From the NCBI RefSeq assembly GCF_900103185.1, contig NZ_FNJD01000006.1, positions 114,891 to 178,890 of the forward strand: DNA of 64,000 nucleotides. The letters run 5' to 3'. Source of the stretch: Sulfitobacter litoralis (GTDB lineage: Bacteria > Pseudomonadota > Alphaproteobacteria > Rhodobacterales > Rhodobacteraceae). The notes below the pieces were generated by a model, which saw only the letters and a program-made list of their open reading frames with translations, was not told the DNA's origin and made no database searches. Of this stretch, positions 16,970 through 26,161 are shown one piece after another (position 1 is the stretch's first letter; each line of letters begins with the position of its first letter). The position numbers were made by a program, and so were the translations under genes.

Positions 16970-17869
16970 TCAGAAACGGTTGAGCGGGATTTTCAGATAA
17001 GCGTGGCCGTCTTCTTCTGCGTCCGGCAAGCGCCCTGCCCTCAGGTTCAGCTGCAAGACGTGTAACATCCGGTCCGGTAAGGACAGTGTCTTGTCCCGTG
17101 CCTCTCGCAAATCGACAAAGCGGTCGAGTGAGACACCGCTCCCGATATGCGCATTATGTCTGCGCTGTTCAGCCACGGTCGATTCCCACGTGGGCTGCGG
17201 GCGATAGTCGGTCCCGTAGTCATGGCCAACGAACAGTCGAGTCGCATCGGGCAGTGCAAGAATTTCTTGTAGCGACTGATAGAGCTCAGCCGCCGTGCCA
17301 CCGGGAAAATCGGCGCGGGCGGTGCCGACATCGGGCTGCATAAAGCTATCGTGTACAAAGGCGGCATCCGACCCCACCACATAAGAAATCGACCCCAGCG
17401 TATGCCCCGGAGACAACATCACGCGGACCGGCAGATCGCCGATGGTAAAGGTATCACCGTCGTCAAACAGATGGTCAAAATCGGAGGCGGGATCGAAGGC
17501 GTCTGGCATGTGGTAGTAGTCGCGCCAGAGCTCGGCAATCTCGGTTATTTTGGACCCAATGGCATTGGGTTTGTTCAACCGGCGTTTCAGCTCATGGGAT
17601 GCCATCAGGTGATCGGCATGGGGATGTGTATCGAGAATCCATTCGATCTGGTATCCTGCCGCGTCGGCATGACGCAGGATCGTATCAACATTCTGCGTAT
17701 CAGTGGCGGCGCTTTGCGGGCTGAAGCCCAGAACCACGTCAATCACCGCTGCTTTGGATGTGGCGGGATCAGCGACCAGATACTGGATACTGCCGCTATC
17801 GTCATCGTAAAAGCCGGTGACTTCGGGGGAACCGGGGCCGGTTGACGGGCTGGTGCGCGAAAACTTCAT
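16970..17869 (-). CDS. MBL-fold metallo-hydrolase, persulfide dioxygenase-like
   Basis: A 299-residue metallo-beta-lactamase-fold protein. The metal motif THPHADH lies at residues 81-87, with further ligands in SPGHTLGS, in the Asp of VHDSFMQPD, and in GHDYG. The GTARADFPGG segment after the Asp ligand is typical of the ETHE1/Blh persulfide-dioxygenase branch, which oxidises glutathione persulfide to sulfite. An AGGAGG ribosome site precedes the ATG. With the YeeE/YedE transporter 1.4 kb away it may form part of a sulfide/thiosulfate-handling set, although no sulfurtransferase or ArsR-type regulator is present. A glyoxalase-II-like activity is the main alternative. Confidence 0.82.
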   Translation of the reverse strand: MKFSRTSPSTGPGSPEVTGFYDDDSGSIQYLVADPATSKAAVIDVVLGFSPQSAATDTQNVDTILRHADAAGYQIEWILDTHPHADHLMASHELKRRLNKPNAIGSKITEIAELWRDYYHMPDAFDPASDFDHLFDDGDTFTIGDLPVRVMLSPGHTLGSISYVVGSDAAFVHDSFMQPDVGTARADFPGGTAAELYQSLQEILALPDATRLFVGHDYGTDYRPQPTWESTVAEQRRHNAHIGSGVSLDRFVDLREARDKTLSLPDRMLHVLQLNLRAGRLPDAEEDGHAYLKIPLNRF

Positions 17870-17938
17870 ATTAAAATCCTCCTATATGACAATTCAACAC
17901 TCGCAAGGCGCTTGGGTTCCATAGACCGTCCTGAATAC

Positions 17939-17968
17939 AAAAAAGGGCGGCGCATCGCTGCACCGCCC
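17939..17968 (-). terminator. intrinsic terminator after pntB
   Basis: Read on the minus strand, GGGCGG-TGCAGCGATGCG-CCGCCC is followed directly by TTTTTT. It lies 25 bases beyond the pntB stop and just upstream of the separate metallo-hydrolase gene, so it ends the pntAB transcript. Confidence 0.85.
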
Positions 17969-17992
17969 ATTGGTTTGTCGCCTGTCGCGTGA

Positions 17993-19426
17993 TCAGTCGA
18001 TCAACGGCAGCAGCTTGTCGAGGCTCGCCTTGGCGTCGCCATAAAGCATCCGCGTGTTGTCCTTGAAGAACAGCGGGTTCTCGATACCGGAATAGCCTGT
18101 CCCCTGCCCGCGCTTGGACACGATGACGTTCTTTGCCTTCCAGCATTCCAGAACCGGCATACCGGCGATGGGGCTGTTGGGGTCGTCCTGTGCGGCAGGG
18201 TTCACGATGTCATTGGACCCGATCACGATCGCCACGTCGGTCGACGGGAAATCATCGTTGATCTCGTCCATTTCCATCACGATGTCATAAGGCACTTTGG
18301 CCTCGGCCAGCAGCACGTTCATGTGACCCGGCAGACGCCCCGCAACGGGGTGAATGGCGAAACGCACGTTCTTGCCTTGGGCACGCAGCTTTTTGACCAG
18401 CTCGCTCACGGCTTGCTGCGCCTGAGCCACCGCCATGCCGTAACCGGGGATGATGATGACGCTGTCGGCTTCGTTCAACATCGTTGCCACACCGTCAGTG
18501 TCGATAGCAACCTGCTCGCCCTCGACTTCCATCTGCGGACCAGAGGTACCGCCGAAGCCGCCGAGGATCACGCTGACGAACGACCGGTTCATCGCCTTAC
18601 ACATGATGTAGGACAGGATCGCACCCGACGAGCCGACCAGCGCACCGACAACGATCAAAAGATCGTTGCCAAGGCTGAAACCAATCGCTGCCGCCGCCCA
18701 GCCAGAGTAGCTGTTCAGCATCGAAACAACCACGGGCATATCCGCGCCGCCGATGCCCATGATCAGGTGGTAGCCGATGAACAGCGCCGCCAGTGTCATG
18801 ATGAACAGCGGCAGGAAACCACCTGTGTTGAAGTACCAGACCAGACACAGCAGCGACAAACCCGCTGCAGATGCGTTCAGGATGTGACCGCCCGGCAGTT
18901 TTGTCGCCGACGTATCCACACGCCCCGCCAGCTTGCCATAGGCAATGACAGACCCGGTAAAGGTGATGGCACCGATGAACACGCCAAGGAACAGCTCAAC
19001 CCGCAAGATCGCGATCTCGACGCTGTCTTTTTTGGCAAGCAGGGCTGCAAACCCTTCGGTCGCTTTGCGGGCAGTGTCATCCATCGCCAGCAAGTTGCCG
19101 AGTTCAATATGCGCATTATAGCCGACGAAAACCGCCGCCAGACCCACAAGGCTGTGCATTGCAGCAACCAGTTCAGGCATTTGCGTCATCTGTACTTTTG
19201 TCGCCAGTTGATAACCGATGGCACCGCCACCCGCGATCAGGATCAGCGACAGCAGCCAGAACCCGGCCCCCGGCCCGATCAATGTCGCAACCACGGCCAA
19301 GGCCATGCCCACGATCCCGTACCATACGGCACGCTTTGCGCTTTCCTGCCCCGACAGCCCGCCAAGGCTGAGGATGAAGAGGATGGCGGCGACTACGTAA
19401 GCCGCTGTTGTAAAACCAAAATCCAT
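17993..19426 (-). CDS. pntB: NAD(P) transhydrogenase subunit beta
   Basis: The membrane and NADP(H)-binding subunit of proton-translocating transhydrogenase, 477 residues. About nine transmembrane helices fill residues 1-265. Domain III follows, with the NADP-binding segment [13 protein letters not shown] and, near the end, the [17 protein letters not shown] loop. Together with PntA it drives NADPH formation from NADH using the proton gradient. It starts 13 bases after pntA in the same leftward operon and ends before a strong terminator. All family-typical regions are present. Confidence 0.97.
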   Translation of the reverse strand: MDFGFTTAAYVVAAILFILSLGGLSGQESAKRAVWYGIVGMALAVVATLIGPGAGFWLLSLILIAGGGAIGYQLATKVQMTQMPELVAAMHSLVGLAAVFVGYNAHIELGNLLAMDDTARKATEGFAALLAKKDSVEIAILRVELFLGVFIGAITFTGSVIAYGKLAGRVDTSATKLPGGHILNASAAGLSLLCLVWYFNTGGFLPLFIMTLAALFIGYHLIMGIGGADMPVVVSMLNSYSGWAAAAIGFSLGNDLLIVVGALVGSSGAILSYIMCKAMNRSFVSVILGGFGGTSGPQMEVEGEQVAIDTDGVATMLNEADSVIIIPGYGMAVAQAQQAVSELVKKLRAQGKNVRFAIHPVAGRLPGHMNVLLAEAKVPYDIVMEMDEINDDFPSTDVAIVIGSNDIVNPAAQDDPNSPIAGMPVLECWKAKNVIVSKRGQGTGYSGIENPLFFKDNTRMLYGDAKASLDKLLPLID

Positions 19427-19439
19427 TTACCTGAACCCT

Positions 19440-21014
19440 TTACGATTTTTGGAACATGGCAAGCATGCGCCGTGTCACGAGGAAGCCACCAAAGATGTTG
19501 ATCCCGCACATAAACACCGACAGCGCGGCCAGAATAATCACCAGGAACGACCCGGACCCGATCTGCATGACCGCCCCCAAAATGATGATCGACGAAATCG
19601 CATTGGTCACGGCCATCAGCGGCGTGTGCAGGCTGTGCGCCACACCCCAGATCACCTGGAAGCCGATAAACACGGACAGCACGAATACGATAAAGTGCTG
19701 CATAAAGCTGGCCGGCGCGACCAGACCCACCGCCAACAGCAGCACGCCACCGATGGCCAGCAGGCCAACCTGATTGCGGGTCTGCGTCTTGAAGGCCGCC
19801 ACTTCGTTTGCGCGTTTCTCTTCCGGCGTCAGTTCCTTGGGCTTGTCCTTTTTCGGAGCCGCCGCAATTGCCGCGACCTTGGGCGGGGGCGGCGGGAAGG
19901 TGACTTCCTTGTCGTGGGTGATGGTTGCCCCACGGATCACGTCGTCTTCCATGTTGTGGTTAATCACACCGTCTTTTTCCGGTGTCAGATCGGTCAGCAA
20001 GTGGCGAATGTTGGTCGAGAACAGCGTCGAAGCCTGCGTTGCCATCCGGCTTGGGAAATCGGTGTAGCCGATGATGGTCACACCATTCTCGGTCACGATT
20101 TTCTCGTCCATCTTGGTCAGTTTGCAGTTGCCGCCTTTTTCCGCCGCCAGATCGACGATCACCGACCCGGGCTTCATCGCCGCGACCATATCTTCGGTCC
20201 ACAGCTCTGGCGCTTCGCGGTTAGGGATCAACGCGGTGGTGATGACGATATCAACTTCGGGGGCCAGTTCGCGGAACTTGGCCAGCTGCGCTTCGCGGAA
20301 TTCAGGCGAGGAAACAGAGGCATAGCCACCAGAGGCGGAGCCGTCCTGCTGCTCTTCTTCGAAATCGAGGTACACAAATTCGGCACCCATCGATTCGACC
20401 TGCTCGGCAACTTCGGGGCGTACGTCAAAGGCCAGCGTGATCGCGCCCAACGACGTTGAGGTCCCGATCGCTGCCAGACCGGCAACACCTGCACCGACAA
20501 CCAGAACCTTGGCCGGAGGCACTTTGCCCGCGGCTGTGATCTGACCGGTAAAGAAGCGGCCAAAGTTGTTGCCCGCCTCGATCACCGCACGGTAGCCCGC
20601 GATGTTCGCCATCGACGACAGTGCATCCATTTTCTGGGCGCGGCTGATCCGAGGGATCATCTCCATCGCGACAACAGTGGTGCCTTTTTCAGCTGCCTCT
20701 TTCATCTTGGCTTCGTCGGCCACAGGGCTGAAGAAGGAAATCAGCGTCTGGTCGGACCGCATCATCGCCATCTCGGCGGTGCTGGGGACACGGACCTTGG
20801 CCACGACATCCGCCGTTTCCCAAAGCTCAGCCGCTGTGTCGATCACCTCTACCCCGGCTTCAACATATTTATCGTTGGAAAAACCAGCCGCCTCGCCTGC
20901 GCCAGCTTCAATCAGACAAGTGTGACCGAGCTTTTGCAGCTGAAGTGCTGATTCCGGGGTCATCGCAACGCGATTTTCCCCTTCAAATGTTTCTTTTGGC
21001 GTCCCGATCTTCAA
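19440..21014 (-). CDS. pntA: NAD(P) transhydrogenase subunit alpha
   Basis: An undivided alpha subunit of 524 residues. NAD-binding domain I comes first, with MKIGTPKE at the start and the Rossmann motif VGAGVAGLAA near residue 175. A proline/lysine-rich linker follows at about residues 375-400, then four C-terminal transmembrane helices (about residues 415-515). This single-chain form differs from the split PntAa/PntAb of Rhodospirillum. The start codon is TTG (21012-21014, minus strand) with GGGGGA upstream, which may limit translation. No ATG fits the conserved N-terminus. It is first in the pntAB operon. Confidence 0.96.
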   Translation of the reverse strand: MKIGTPKETFEGENRVAMTPESALQLQKLGHTCLIEAGAGEAAGFSNDKYVEAGVEVIDTAAELWETADVVAKVRVPSTAEMAMMRSDQTLISFFSPVADEAKMKEAAEKGTTVVAMEMIPRISRAQKMDALSSMANIAGYRAVIEAGNNFGRFFTGQITAAGKVPPAKVLVVGAGVAGLAAIGTSTSLGAITLAFDVRPEVAEQVESMGAEFVYLDFEEEQQDGSASGGYASVSSPEFREAQLAKFRELAPEVDIVITTALIPNREAPELWTEDMVAAMKPGSVIVDLAAEKGGNCKLTKMDEKIVTENGVTIIGYTDFPSRMATQASTLFSTNIRHLLTDLTPEKDGVINHNMEDDVIRGATITHDKEVTFPPPPPKVAAIAAAPKKDKPKELTPEEKRANEVAAFKTQTRNQVGLLAIGGVLLLAVGLVAPASFMQHFIVFVLSVFIGFQVIWGVAHSLHTPLMAVTNAISSIIILGAVMQIGSGSFLVIILAALSVFMCGINIFGGFLVTRRMLAMFQKS

Positions 21015-21260
21015 TCCAGAGTCCCCCGTTGGTGCTTCTACGCCTCGCGTGGCGCAATAATATTACCCAGAGCGATAGCGCTTGGGTTCCTATAGTACAA
21101 GAGACGGACATAATTAGAACAGCGATTTGCACCATCAATAGCGCTAACAGCCGCATTTATGGGTTTGCGACGTTGCGTGAAAACGCGCGCGCCCTTGCAC
21201 CTGTCCCTCGCTGCCGACAGCATGCCCGTCATCACGTTCCATTTCATAAGGGAGAGCAGA

Positions 21261-22013
21261 ATGGACCTACAGGGAAAACACGCACTGATCACAGGCGGCG
21301 GCACCGGCATCGGTCTGGATATCGCACGGGATTTGGCGGCACGGGGCGCGCATGTAACGATCACCGGCCGTCGCCAAGAGGTGCTGGACGAGGTCGCAGG
21401 CGATAACATGACCGGTATGGCGATGGACGTACGCAGCGAGGAAGACGTGGTCGCCAAGATCGCCGCAGCTGTCAAAGCCCACGGTCCGATCCAGATTTGC
21501 ATTCCCAACGCCGGTATTGCCGAGGGCAAGGCCGTGCATAAGACAGACATGGAATTCTGGCGCAACATGATGTCCACCAATTTGGATGGTGCCTTTCTTA
21601 CGATCCGCGAATCGTTAAAGACGATGCGCGGCACCGACTGGGGCCGGGTCATTGCGATCTCTTCCATGGCCGGATTGCGCGGCCTGCCCGGCGCGGCGGC
21701 CTACTCTGCGTCGAAACACGGGATGATTGGGCTGATCAAATCACTGGCTGCGGACTATCTGGGGCAGCCCTATACGTTCAACGCGATCTGCCCTGGCTAC
21801 GTGGACACCCCGATCGTATCGCGCAACACCGCGTCAATCTCGGAACGTGCTGGTATTTCAGAAGAAAAAGCACGCGCGATCATGGTGAATTCAAACCCAC
21901 ATAAACGACTGATCGACGTGTCCGAGGTCACAGCTGCCGCCACATGGCTGACCGGGCCGGGGTCACAAAGCATCAATGGCCAGTGCATTCAGGTCACCGG
22001 CGGCGACATGTAA
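21261..22013 (+). CDS. short-chain dehydrogenase/reductase (3-hydroxyacyl / 3-hydroxybutyrate dehydrogenase-like)
   Basis: A classical SDR of 250 residues. The cofactor motif TGGGTGIG lies at residues 11-18, NAG at residues 83-85, catalytic Ser near 134-135, and Tyr148 and Lys152 in the YSASK motif. The C-terminal GQCIQVTGGDM is typical of the 3-oxoacyl-reductase and hydroxybutyrate-dehydrogenase branch. The arginine pair after the first beta-alpha-beta unit (TGRRQE) hints at NADP preference. The ATG at 21261 has the ribosome site AAGGGAGAG. The upstream 246 bases shared with pntA are non-coding. The substrate cannot be told from sequence. Confidence 0.88.
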   Translation: MDLQGKHALITGGGTGIGLDIARDLAARGAHVTITGRRQEVLDEVAGDNMTGMAMDVRSEEDVVAKIAAAVKAHGPIQICIPNAGIAEGKAVHKTDMEFWRNMMSTNLDGAFLTIRESLKTMRGTDWGRVIAISSMAGLRGLPGAAAYSASKHGMIGLIKSLAADYLGQPYTFNAICPGYVDTPIVSRNTASISERAGISEEKARAIMVNSNPHKRLIDVSEVTAAATWLTGPGSQSINGQCIQVTGGDM

Positions 22014-22042
22014 CTGCGATACTGGTCATAGTTTGTTAACCT

Positions 22043-22064
22043 TGGGGCGGCTAAGGTCGCCCCA
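22043..22064 (+). terminator. possible weak hairpin after the SDR gene
   Basis: TGGGGCG, an eight-base loop, then CGCCCCA form a 7-bp stem 30 bases after the SDR stop. No T-run follows, so the call is tentative. The remaining bases up to 22274 hold no recognisable gene. Confidence 0.35.
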
Positions 22065-22274
22065 TGCAAAAGATCACAGCCCCCAATACACTGCCCCAAA
22101 ATGCCGCAGCCTTTCGCAGCTGCCGGATAAGGCAAAGCTCCGGTTTGCAGCCTCAGAAACCTGCTGTGCAATCCAGCAATTTCACTTGGAAAAAGATCGA
22201 CATATTGACGGCACGTTATCTTTCGCATCCCGTCAAATCATCGCGACGGCGCATCACGCTGTCGAGGTAACCTG

Positions 22275-23051
22275 TCAGGCTGACTTCAACATCCGCTGTT
22301 GCTTGCTGTCGGCCCATGCCCGCGCTGCCGCACCGAAGCGTTCAAACAAGGGGCGCGACACAGGGTCATTGCCCGCATCCCATTCGGGGTGCCACTGCAC
22401 AGCAAGAGTGAACCCGGGGGCATCCTTGATATAAATCGCCTCTGGTGTGCCATCTTCGGCAAATCCATCGATCACCACACGCGGACCCGCCGCCTTGATC
22501 CCCTGCCCGTGCAGAGTATTCGTTCGCACCTTCGGGGCTCCCAACACCTCGTGAAACACGCCGCCTTGGGTAAAAGTCACATCGTGGCGCAGCTCGAACT
22601 TCTGCTCCATCGTGCCATCGGGCGGCATACGGTGGTTCATCCGTCCCGGCAATTCTCGAATCTCAGGATAGAGCGTCCCGCCCATGGCCACATTAACCTC
22701 TTGGAACCCACGGCACACGCCAAAGAACGGCTGCCCCCTCTCGACACAGGCGCGCACAAGCCCAAGGGCAATGGCGTCGCGGGCACGGTCAAAGGTGCCA
22801 TGTGCCTCTGTCGCGGACTCACCGTATTCTTCGGGGTGCACATTGGGTCGCCCGCCGGTCAGCAAGAAGCCGTCGCAGCTTTCAAGCAACTCGTCGACCG
22901 ACACCAAGGACGGATCGCTGGGAATGATCAACGGCAAACAGCCAGACACCTGCGCCACCGCGATGGTGTTCATCGTGCCCGCCGCGTGGATCGGGTATTG
23001 GTCATTCAACAGGCTGGTGTTTCCGACAATACCAACAACAGGACGCGCCAT
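22275..23051 (-). CDS. gamma-glutamyl-gamma-aminobutyrate hydrolase family protein (peptidase C26, PuuD-like)
   Basis: A class I glutamine-amidotransferase-fold hydrolase of 258 residues. The nucleophile Cys113 lies in the FFGVCRGFQEVNV elbow, and the His-Glu pair in VQWHPEWDA near residue 220 completes the triad. An LLTGGRPNVHP segment near residue 65 matches the PuuD group, which cleaves gamma-glutamyl amides in polyamine catabolism. No other put genes are nearby, so the substrate is uncertain. It lies 75 bases downstream of the GlcG-like gene on the same strand and could be cotranscribed with it and glcB. Confidence 0.87.
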   Translation of the reverse strand: MARPVVGIVGNTSLLNDQYPIHAAGTMNTIAVAQVSGCLPLIIPSDPSLVSVDELLESCDGFLLTGGRPNVHPEEYGESATEAHGTFDRARDAIALGLVRACVERGQPFFGVCRGFQEVNVAMGGTLYPEIRELPGRMNHRMPPDGTMEQKFELRHDVTFTQGGVFHEVLGAPKVRTNTLHGQGIKAAGPRVVIDGFAEDGTPEAIYIKDAPGFTLAVQWHPEWDAGNDPVSRPLFERFGAAARAWADSKQQRMLKSA

Positions 23052-23126
23052 ATTCAGCCTCAGATTTTGATTTCACTCAAAGCCTACCGCGTCCTCAATC
23101 CGACCTCAACACCCCAAAGCCCACCG

Positions 23127-23552
23127 CTATTCCTCGCCGATCAGCCCTGCAGCGCCAATCCCGGCCAGCGCAGCCAGTACATCATTGTCCGATGTATCCC
23201 CGGTCACGCCCAGCGCGCCGATCACAACGCCCGCCGCGTCGCGCAGCAGCAAACCGCCCGGTACAGGCACCACGGCCCCGCCATAAACACCGTTCACCGC
23301 CGCCATAAAATAGGCTTGCTGCTCGGCCCGCGCCATTTGCGCCCGCCCGGCCATACCCAACATCACCGCGCCATAGGCTTTGCCGTGGGCGATGCCGAAC
23401 CGGCCAGGGGCCGCGCCGTCTTCACGCTCGAAAGCCTGCACGTGGCCGCCTGCGTCCAGCACCACGGCTGACAGGGGTTTCAACCCCAGCTCGTGGCCCT
23501 TTTTAAACGTTTCGGCGATCATGATCCGCGCCTGCTCTAATGTGACTGTCAT
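23127..23552 (-). CDS. GlcG/HbpS family protein
   Basis: A small protein of 141 residues spanning the whole GlcG/HbpS (DUF336) domain. The conserved blocks are VVLDAGGHVQAFERED and, later, GGLLLRDAAGVVIGALGV(T/S)G. Members accompany glycolate-oxidation genes (glcG) or bind haem and corrinoids; the function of GlcG itself is not established. The position 86 bases downstream of malate synthase G supports the glyoxylate-pathway link. No signal peptide is seen, unlike secreted HbpS. Confidence 0.86.
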   Translation of the reverse strand: MTVTLEQARIMIAETFKKGHELGLKPLSAVVLDAGGHVQAFEREDGAAPGRFGIAHGKAYGAVMLGMAGRAQMARAEQQAYFMAAVNGVYGGAVVPVPGGLLLRDAAGVVIGALGVTGDTSDNDVLAALAGIGAAGLIGEE

Positions 23553-23567
23553 TCTATCCTCATCTTT

Positions 23568-23618
23568 GCTTCATTTTGCTAAGTAAACTCCGGGGAGCAC
23601 GAGGGGCTTGGCCCCTCG
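23568..23618. repeat. dispersed intergenic repeat with hairpin (glcB-glcG gap)
   Basis: A stretch GCTTCATTTTGC followed by TAAACTCCG (23568-23595) matches 25 of 28 bases with 63616-63643. It is followed by a perfect CGAGGGGC-TTG-GCCCCTCG stem (23600-23618). The pairing of an AT-rich tag with a GC-rich hairpin is the same in both copies. It may act as a terminator or processing site between glcB and glcG. Confidence 0.65.
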
Positions 23619-23638
23619 CCTCTTCCGGTAAGACACGT

Positions 23639-25780
23639 TCAGCCTTGTGCGGCTTTCAGCTCCAACCGGCGGGCGTGCAGGACAGGTTCGGTATAGCCCG
23701 ACGGCTGCACGCGCCCTTTCAGCACCAGATCGCAAGCGGCCTGAAAGGCAACTCCGTCAAAGCCGGGGGCCATGGGTTGGTACAGCGGATCGCCCACGTT
23801 CTGCCGGTCCACCACCCCAGCCATCTTTTTCAGCGCTGTGGTCACCTGATCCTCGGAAATCACGCCGTGATGCAGCCAATTCGCCAATGCCTGTGCCGAG
23901 ATGCGGCAGGTCGCGCGGTCTTCCATGAGGCCGACGTCGTGGATGTCCGGCACTTTTGAACAGCCAACGCCCTGATCAATCCAACGCACGACGTAGCCCA
24001 GAATGCCCTGCGCGTTGTTCTCGACCTCCTGTGCGATATCGGCGTCAGACAGGTTGCGCCCCGCAAGTACGGGGATCGTCAGCAGGTCTTCCAGCGTCCC
24101 ACGGGCACCGCCCCGTTTAATCTCGTCCTGACGCGCCAGCACATTGACGGTATGATAGTGCATTGCGTGCAACGTCGCAGCCGTGGGCGATGGCACCCAG
24201 GCACAGTTTGCGCCTGCTTTGGGATGGCCGATCTTGGCGTCCAGCATGGCTTCCATCAGATCAGGCATGGCCCACATCCCCTTGCCGATCTGCGCGCGCC
24301 CCTGCAGGCCGCAGGCCAGACCGATATCAACGTTACGATCCTCATAGGCGCTGATCCAGGGGGCGTTTTTCATCTCGCCCTTGGGCACCATCGGCCCTGC
24401 CTCCATGGAGGTGTGAATTTCGTCGCCCGTGCGGTCGAGGAAACCAGTATTGATAAAAGCAACGCGGGACTTGGCTGCGCGGATACACTCGGCAAGGTTG
24501 ACCGATGTGCGGCGCTCTTCATCCATGATGCCCAGCTTGACGGTATTGGCCGGCAGCCCCAGCGCGGTCTCTACCCGGGTAAATATCTCATCCGCAAAGG
24601 CGACTTCCTCGGGCCCGTGCATCTTGGGTTTAACCACATAGACCGAGCCCGCGACCGAGTTGCGCATACCGTCAGTCTTTTGCAGATCGTGCATCGCGAT
24701 AAGCGTGGTCACCATCGCGTCCATCAGCCCTTCGCCGATCTCCAGCCCGTCGCGGTCCAGAATGGCGGGGTTCGTCATCAGGTGACCCACGTTGCGTACC
24801 AGCATCAGCGACCGCCCCTTAAGCGTCAGCGTACTGCCGTCCGGGGCGGTGTAGTCGCGATCGCCGTTCATCTCGCGCGTCACCTGCTGGCCACCCTTTT
24901 CGAACGTCTCGGACAGATCGCCCCTCATCAGGCCCAACCAGTTGCCATAGGCGACAACCTTGTCTTCGGCGTCCACAGCGGCAACGCTATCTTCGCAATC
25001 CATGATCGTAGACATCGCGGATTCCAGCAGCACATCGGCCACGCCCGCCGGATCGGTTTTGCCGATGTTATGCGTAGCGTCGATCTGAATTTCGATGTGC
25101 AAGCCGTTGTTGCGCAGCAAGATTGCATCAGGCGCAGCCGCATCCCCGCGGTAGCCGATAAACTGCGCCGCATCTTTTAACGCAGGTGTCAGTGCCCCGT
25201 CTGCGACGGCGTATCCGGTCACATTCGTATGGCTGCCAGAGACAAGCGGGGCTGCTTCATCCAGAAACGCCTTGGCCTGAACCACAACCCGCGCGCCACG
25301 CTCTGCGTCATAGCCCTTGCCCTTCGGCAAATCCCCTAGCGCATCCGTGCCGTAATACGCGTCATATAGGCTGCCCCACCGCGCGTTGGCGGCGTTCAGG
25401 GCAAAGCGGGCGTTGGTAATAGGAACGACCAGCTGCGGTCCGGGGACCTGCGCGATTTCGGGATCGACACCTTGGGTATCAATCTCGAATGCGGGGCCTT
25501 CGGGCACGAGATACCCTATCTCACGCAGAAAGGCGTTATAGACGTCGGCGTCATGGTTCTGGCCGGCGCGATCTTTGTGCCAAACATCGATCTTGGCCTG
25601 CATCTCTTCACGCGTCTGCAACAAGGCGCGATTCTTTGGGCCCAGATCATGCACGAGATCGCTTAGCCCCGCCCAGAATGTGCCCGCATCAATGCCAGTG
25701 CCGAGCAGCGCCGAGCCTTCGATAAATTCCACCAGTTCGGCGGCAACCTGAAGGCCGTTCTTATCGCTACGCTGTGTCAT
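23639..25780 (-). CDS. glcB: malate synthase G
   Basis: Condenses glyoxylate with acetyl-CoA to give malate, allowing growth on C2 compounds and glycolate. The 713-residue length is that of the monomeric G isoform (about 720) rather than the shorter A isoform. Seen are the [16 protein letters not shown] active-site region, the [16 protein letters not shown] block, [13 protein letters not shown] carrying the magnesium ligand Glu, and a C-terminal catalytic Asp region. A palindrome about 80 bases upstream of the start resembles a GntR-family operator. A GlcG-like gene follows, but no glcDEF or glcC is in the window. Confidence 0.97.
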   Translation of the reverse strand: MTQRSDKNGLQVAAELVEFIEGSALLGTGIDAGTFWAGLSDLVHDLGPKNRALLQTREEMQAKIDVWHKDRAGQNHDADVYNAFLREIGYLVPEGPAFEIDTQGVDPEIAQVPGPQLVVPITNARFALNAANARWGSLYDAYYGTDALGDLPKGKGYDAERGARVVVQAKAFLDEAAPLVSGSHTNVTGYAVADGALTPALKDAAQFIGYRGDAAAPDAILLRNNGLHIEIQIDATHNIGKTDPAGVADVLLESAMSTIMDCEDSVAAVDAEDKVVAYGNWLGLMRGDLSETFEKGGQQVTREMNGDRDYTAPDGSTLTLKGRSLMLVRNVGHLMTNPAILDRDGLEIGEGLMDAMVTTLIAMHDLQKTDGMRNSVAGSVYVVKPKMHGPEEVAFADEIFTRVETALGLPANTVKLGIMDEERRTSVNLAECIRAAKSRVAFINTGFLDRTGDEIHTSMEAGPMVPKGEMKNAPWISAYEDRNVDIGLACGLQGRAQIGKGMWAMPDLMEAMLDAKIGHPKAGANCAWVPSPTAATLHAMHYHTVNVLARQDEIKRGGARGTLEDLLTIPVLAGRNLSDADIAQEVENNAQGILGYVVRWIDQGVGCSKVPDIHDVGLMEDRATCRISAQALANWLHHGVISEDQVTTALKKMAGVVDRQNVGDPLYQPMAPGFDGVAFQAACDLVLKGRVQPSGYTEPVLHARRLELKAAQG

Positions 25781-25856
25781 CTCTTAGCTCCTGTTGCTCG
25801 CATGGGTATCGCTTTGACAACAGGCTTAGAAGGTATGCCAGCGTGGGGCAACATTT

Positions 25857-25879
25857 ATTGGTAATAATATATTACCAAT
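25857..25879. promoter_or_regulatory. 23-base inverted repeat upstream of glcB (putative GntR-type operator)
   Basis: ATTGGTAAT - AATAT - ATTACCAAT has perfect 9-base arms. It lies 77 bases upstream of the glcB start and just beyond the end of the DUF2256 gene. The TTGGT...ACCAA arms resemble sites bound by FadR/PdhR/GlcC-like GntR regulators, but the spacer is longer than the usual TGGTnnnACCA core. Assignment to a regulator is inference. Confidence 0.55.
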
Positions 25880-25885
25880 GCGCCG

Positions 25886-26050
25886 CTACCTTACCGCTCG
25901 GCCGCAGAGCCCCCCCGCCTTCCGACACCTCTCAGAGCAGTACTTCACCGCTTCCCAATCACGTGCCCACTTGCGTCGCCAGCTAAAGGGCAGGCCGCAA
26001 CGCTGGCAGATCTTTGTTGGCAACTCTGACTTTTTGCGCATTTTCGCCAT
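25886..26050 (-). CDS. DUF2256 mini-protein (zinc-ribbon-like)
   Basis: A 54-residue protein starting [20 protein letters not shown]. One CxxC pair sits in ICQRCGLPF and a second Cys pair in YCSERCRK, so it probably binds one zinc. [20 protein letters not shown] segment matches the DUF2256 pattern, widespread in proteobacteria and often next to photolyase- or redox-related genes; its role is unknown. I chose the ATG at 26050 because GAGGGAAA precedes it; the longer frame starts in the terminator region. It is transcribed toward glcB. Confidence 0.8.
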   Translation of the reverse strand: MAKMRKKSELPTKICQRCGLPFSWRRKWARDWEAVKYCSERCRKAGGLCGRAVR

Positions 26051-26082
26051 GGCATTTCCCTCGTTCGCAATGCGGCACGCAT

Positions 26083-26117
26083 AAAAAACGGCAGACCTTG
26101 TTGCCAAAGTCTGCCGT
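26083..26117 (-). terminator. intrinsic terminator upstream of the DUF2256 gene
   Basis: On the minus strand, ACGGCAGAC, a twelve-base loop, GTCTGCCGT and then a six-T run. It lies 45 bases after the stop of the small membrane protein gene at 26162 and isolates it from the DUF2256 gene. Confidence 0.85.
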
Positions 26118-26161
26118 CCAAATCGTTAAATTCTCAATCGTTAATTAAGCGTCGCGGAAAC

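Noticed and set aside
19449..20459. 336-codon frame antisense to pntA
   Set aside because: His/Gln/Arg-rich shadow of a highly conserved gene, with no ribosome site.
17908..21090. A 13-base direct repeat GCGCTTGGGTTCC on both sides of pntAB (17908-17920 and 21078-21090)
   Set aside because: Exact 13-base matches are expected by chance many times in 64 kb, and no insertion or structure accompanies it.
22064..22270. 68-codon plus-strand frame after the SDR gene
   Set aside because: No ribosome site, no family, and composition unlike a real protein; an overlapping frame exists on the other strand.
22299..23471. 390-codon plus-strand frame across the C26 hydrolase and GlcG genes
   Set aside because: It spans two well-supported genes on the other strand and has a His/Arg-rich composition typical of shadow frames.
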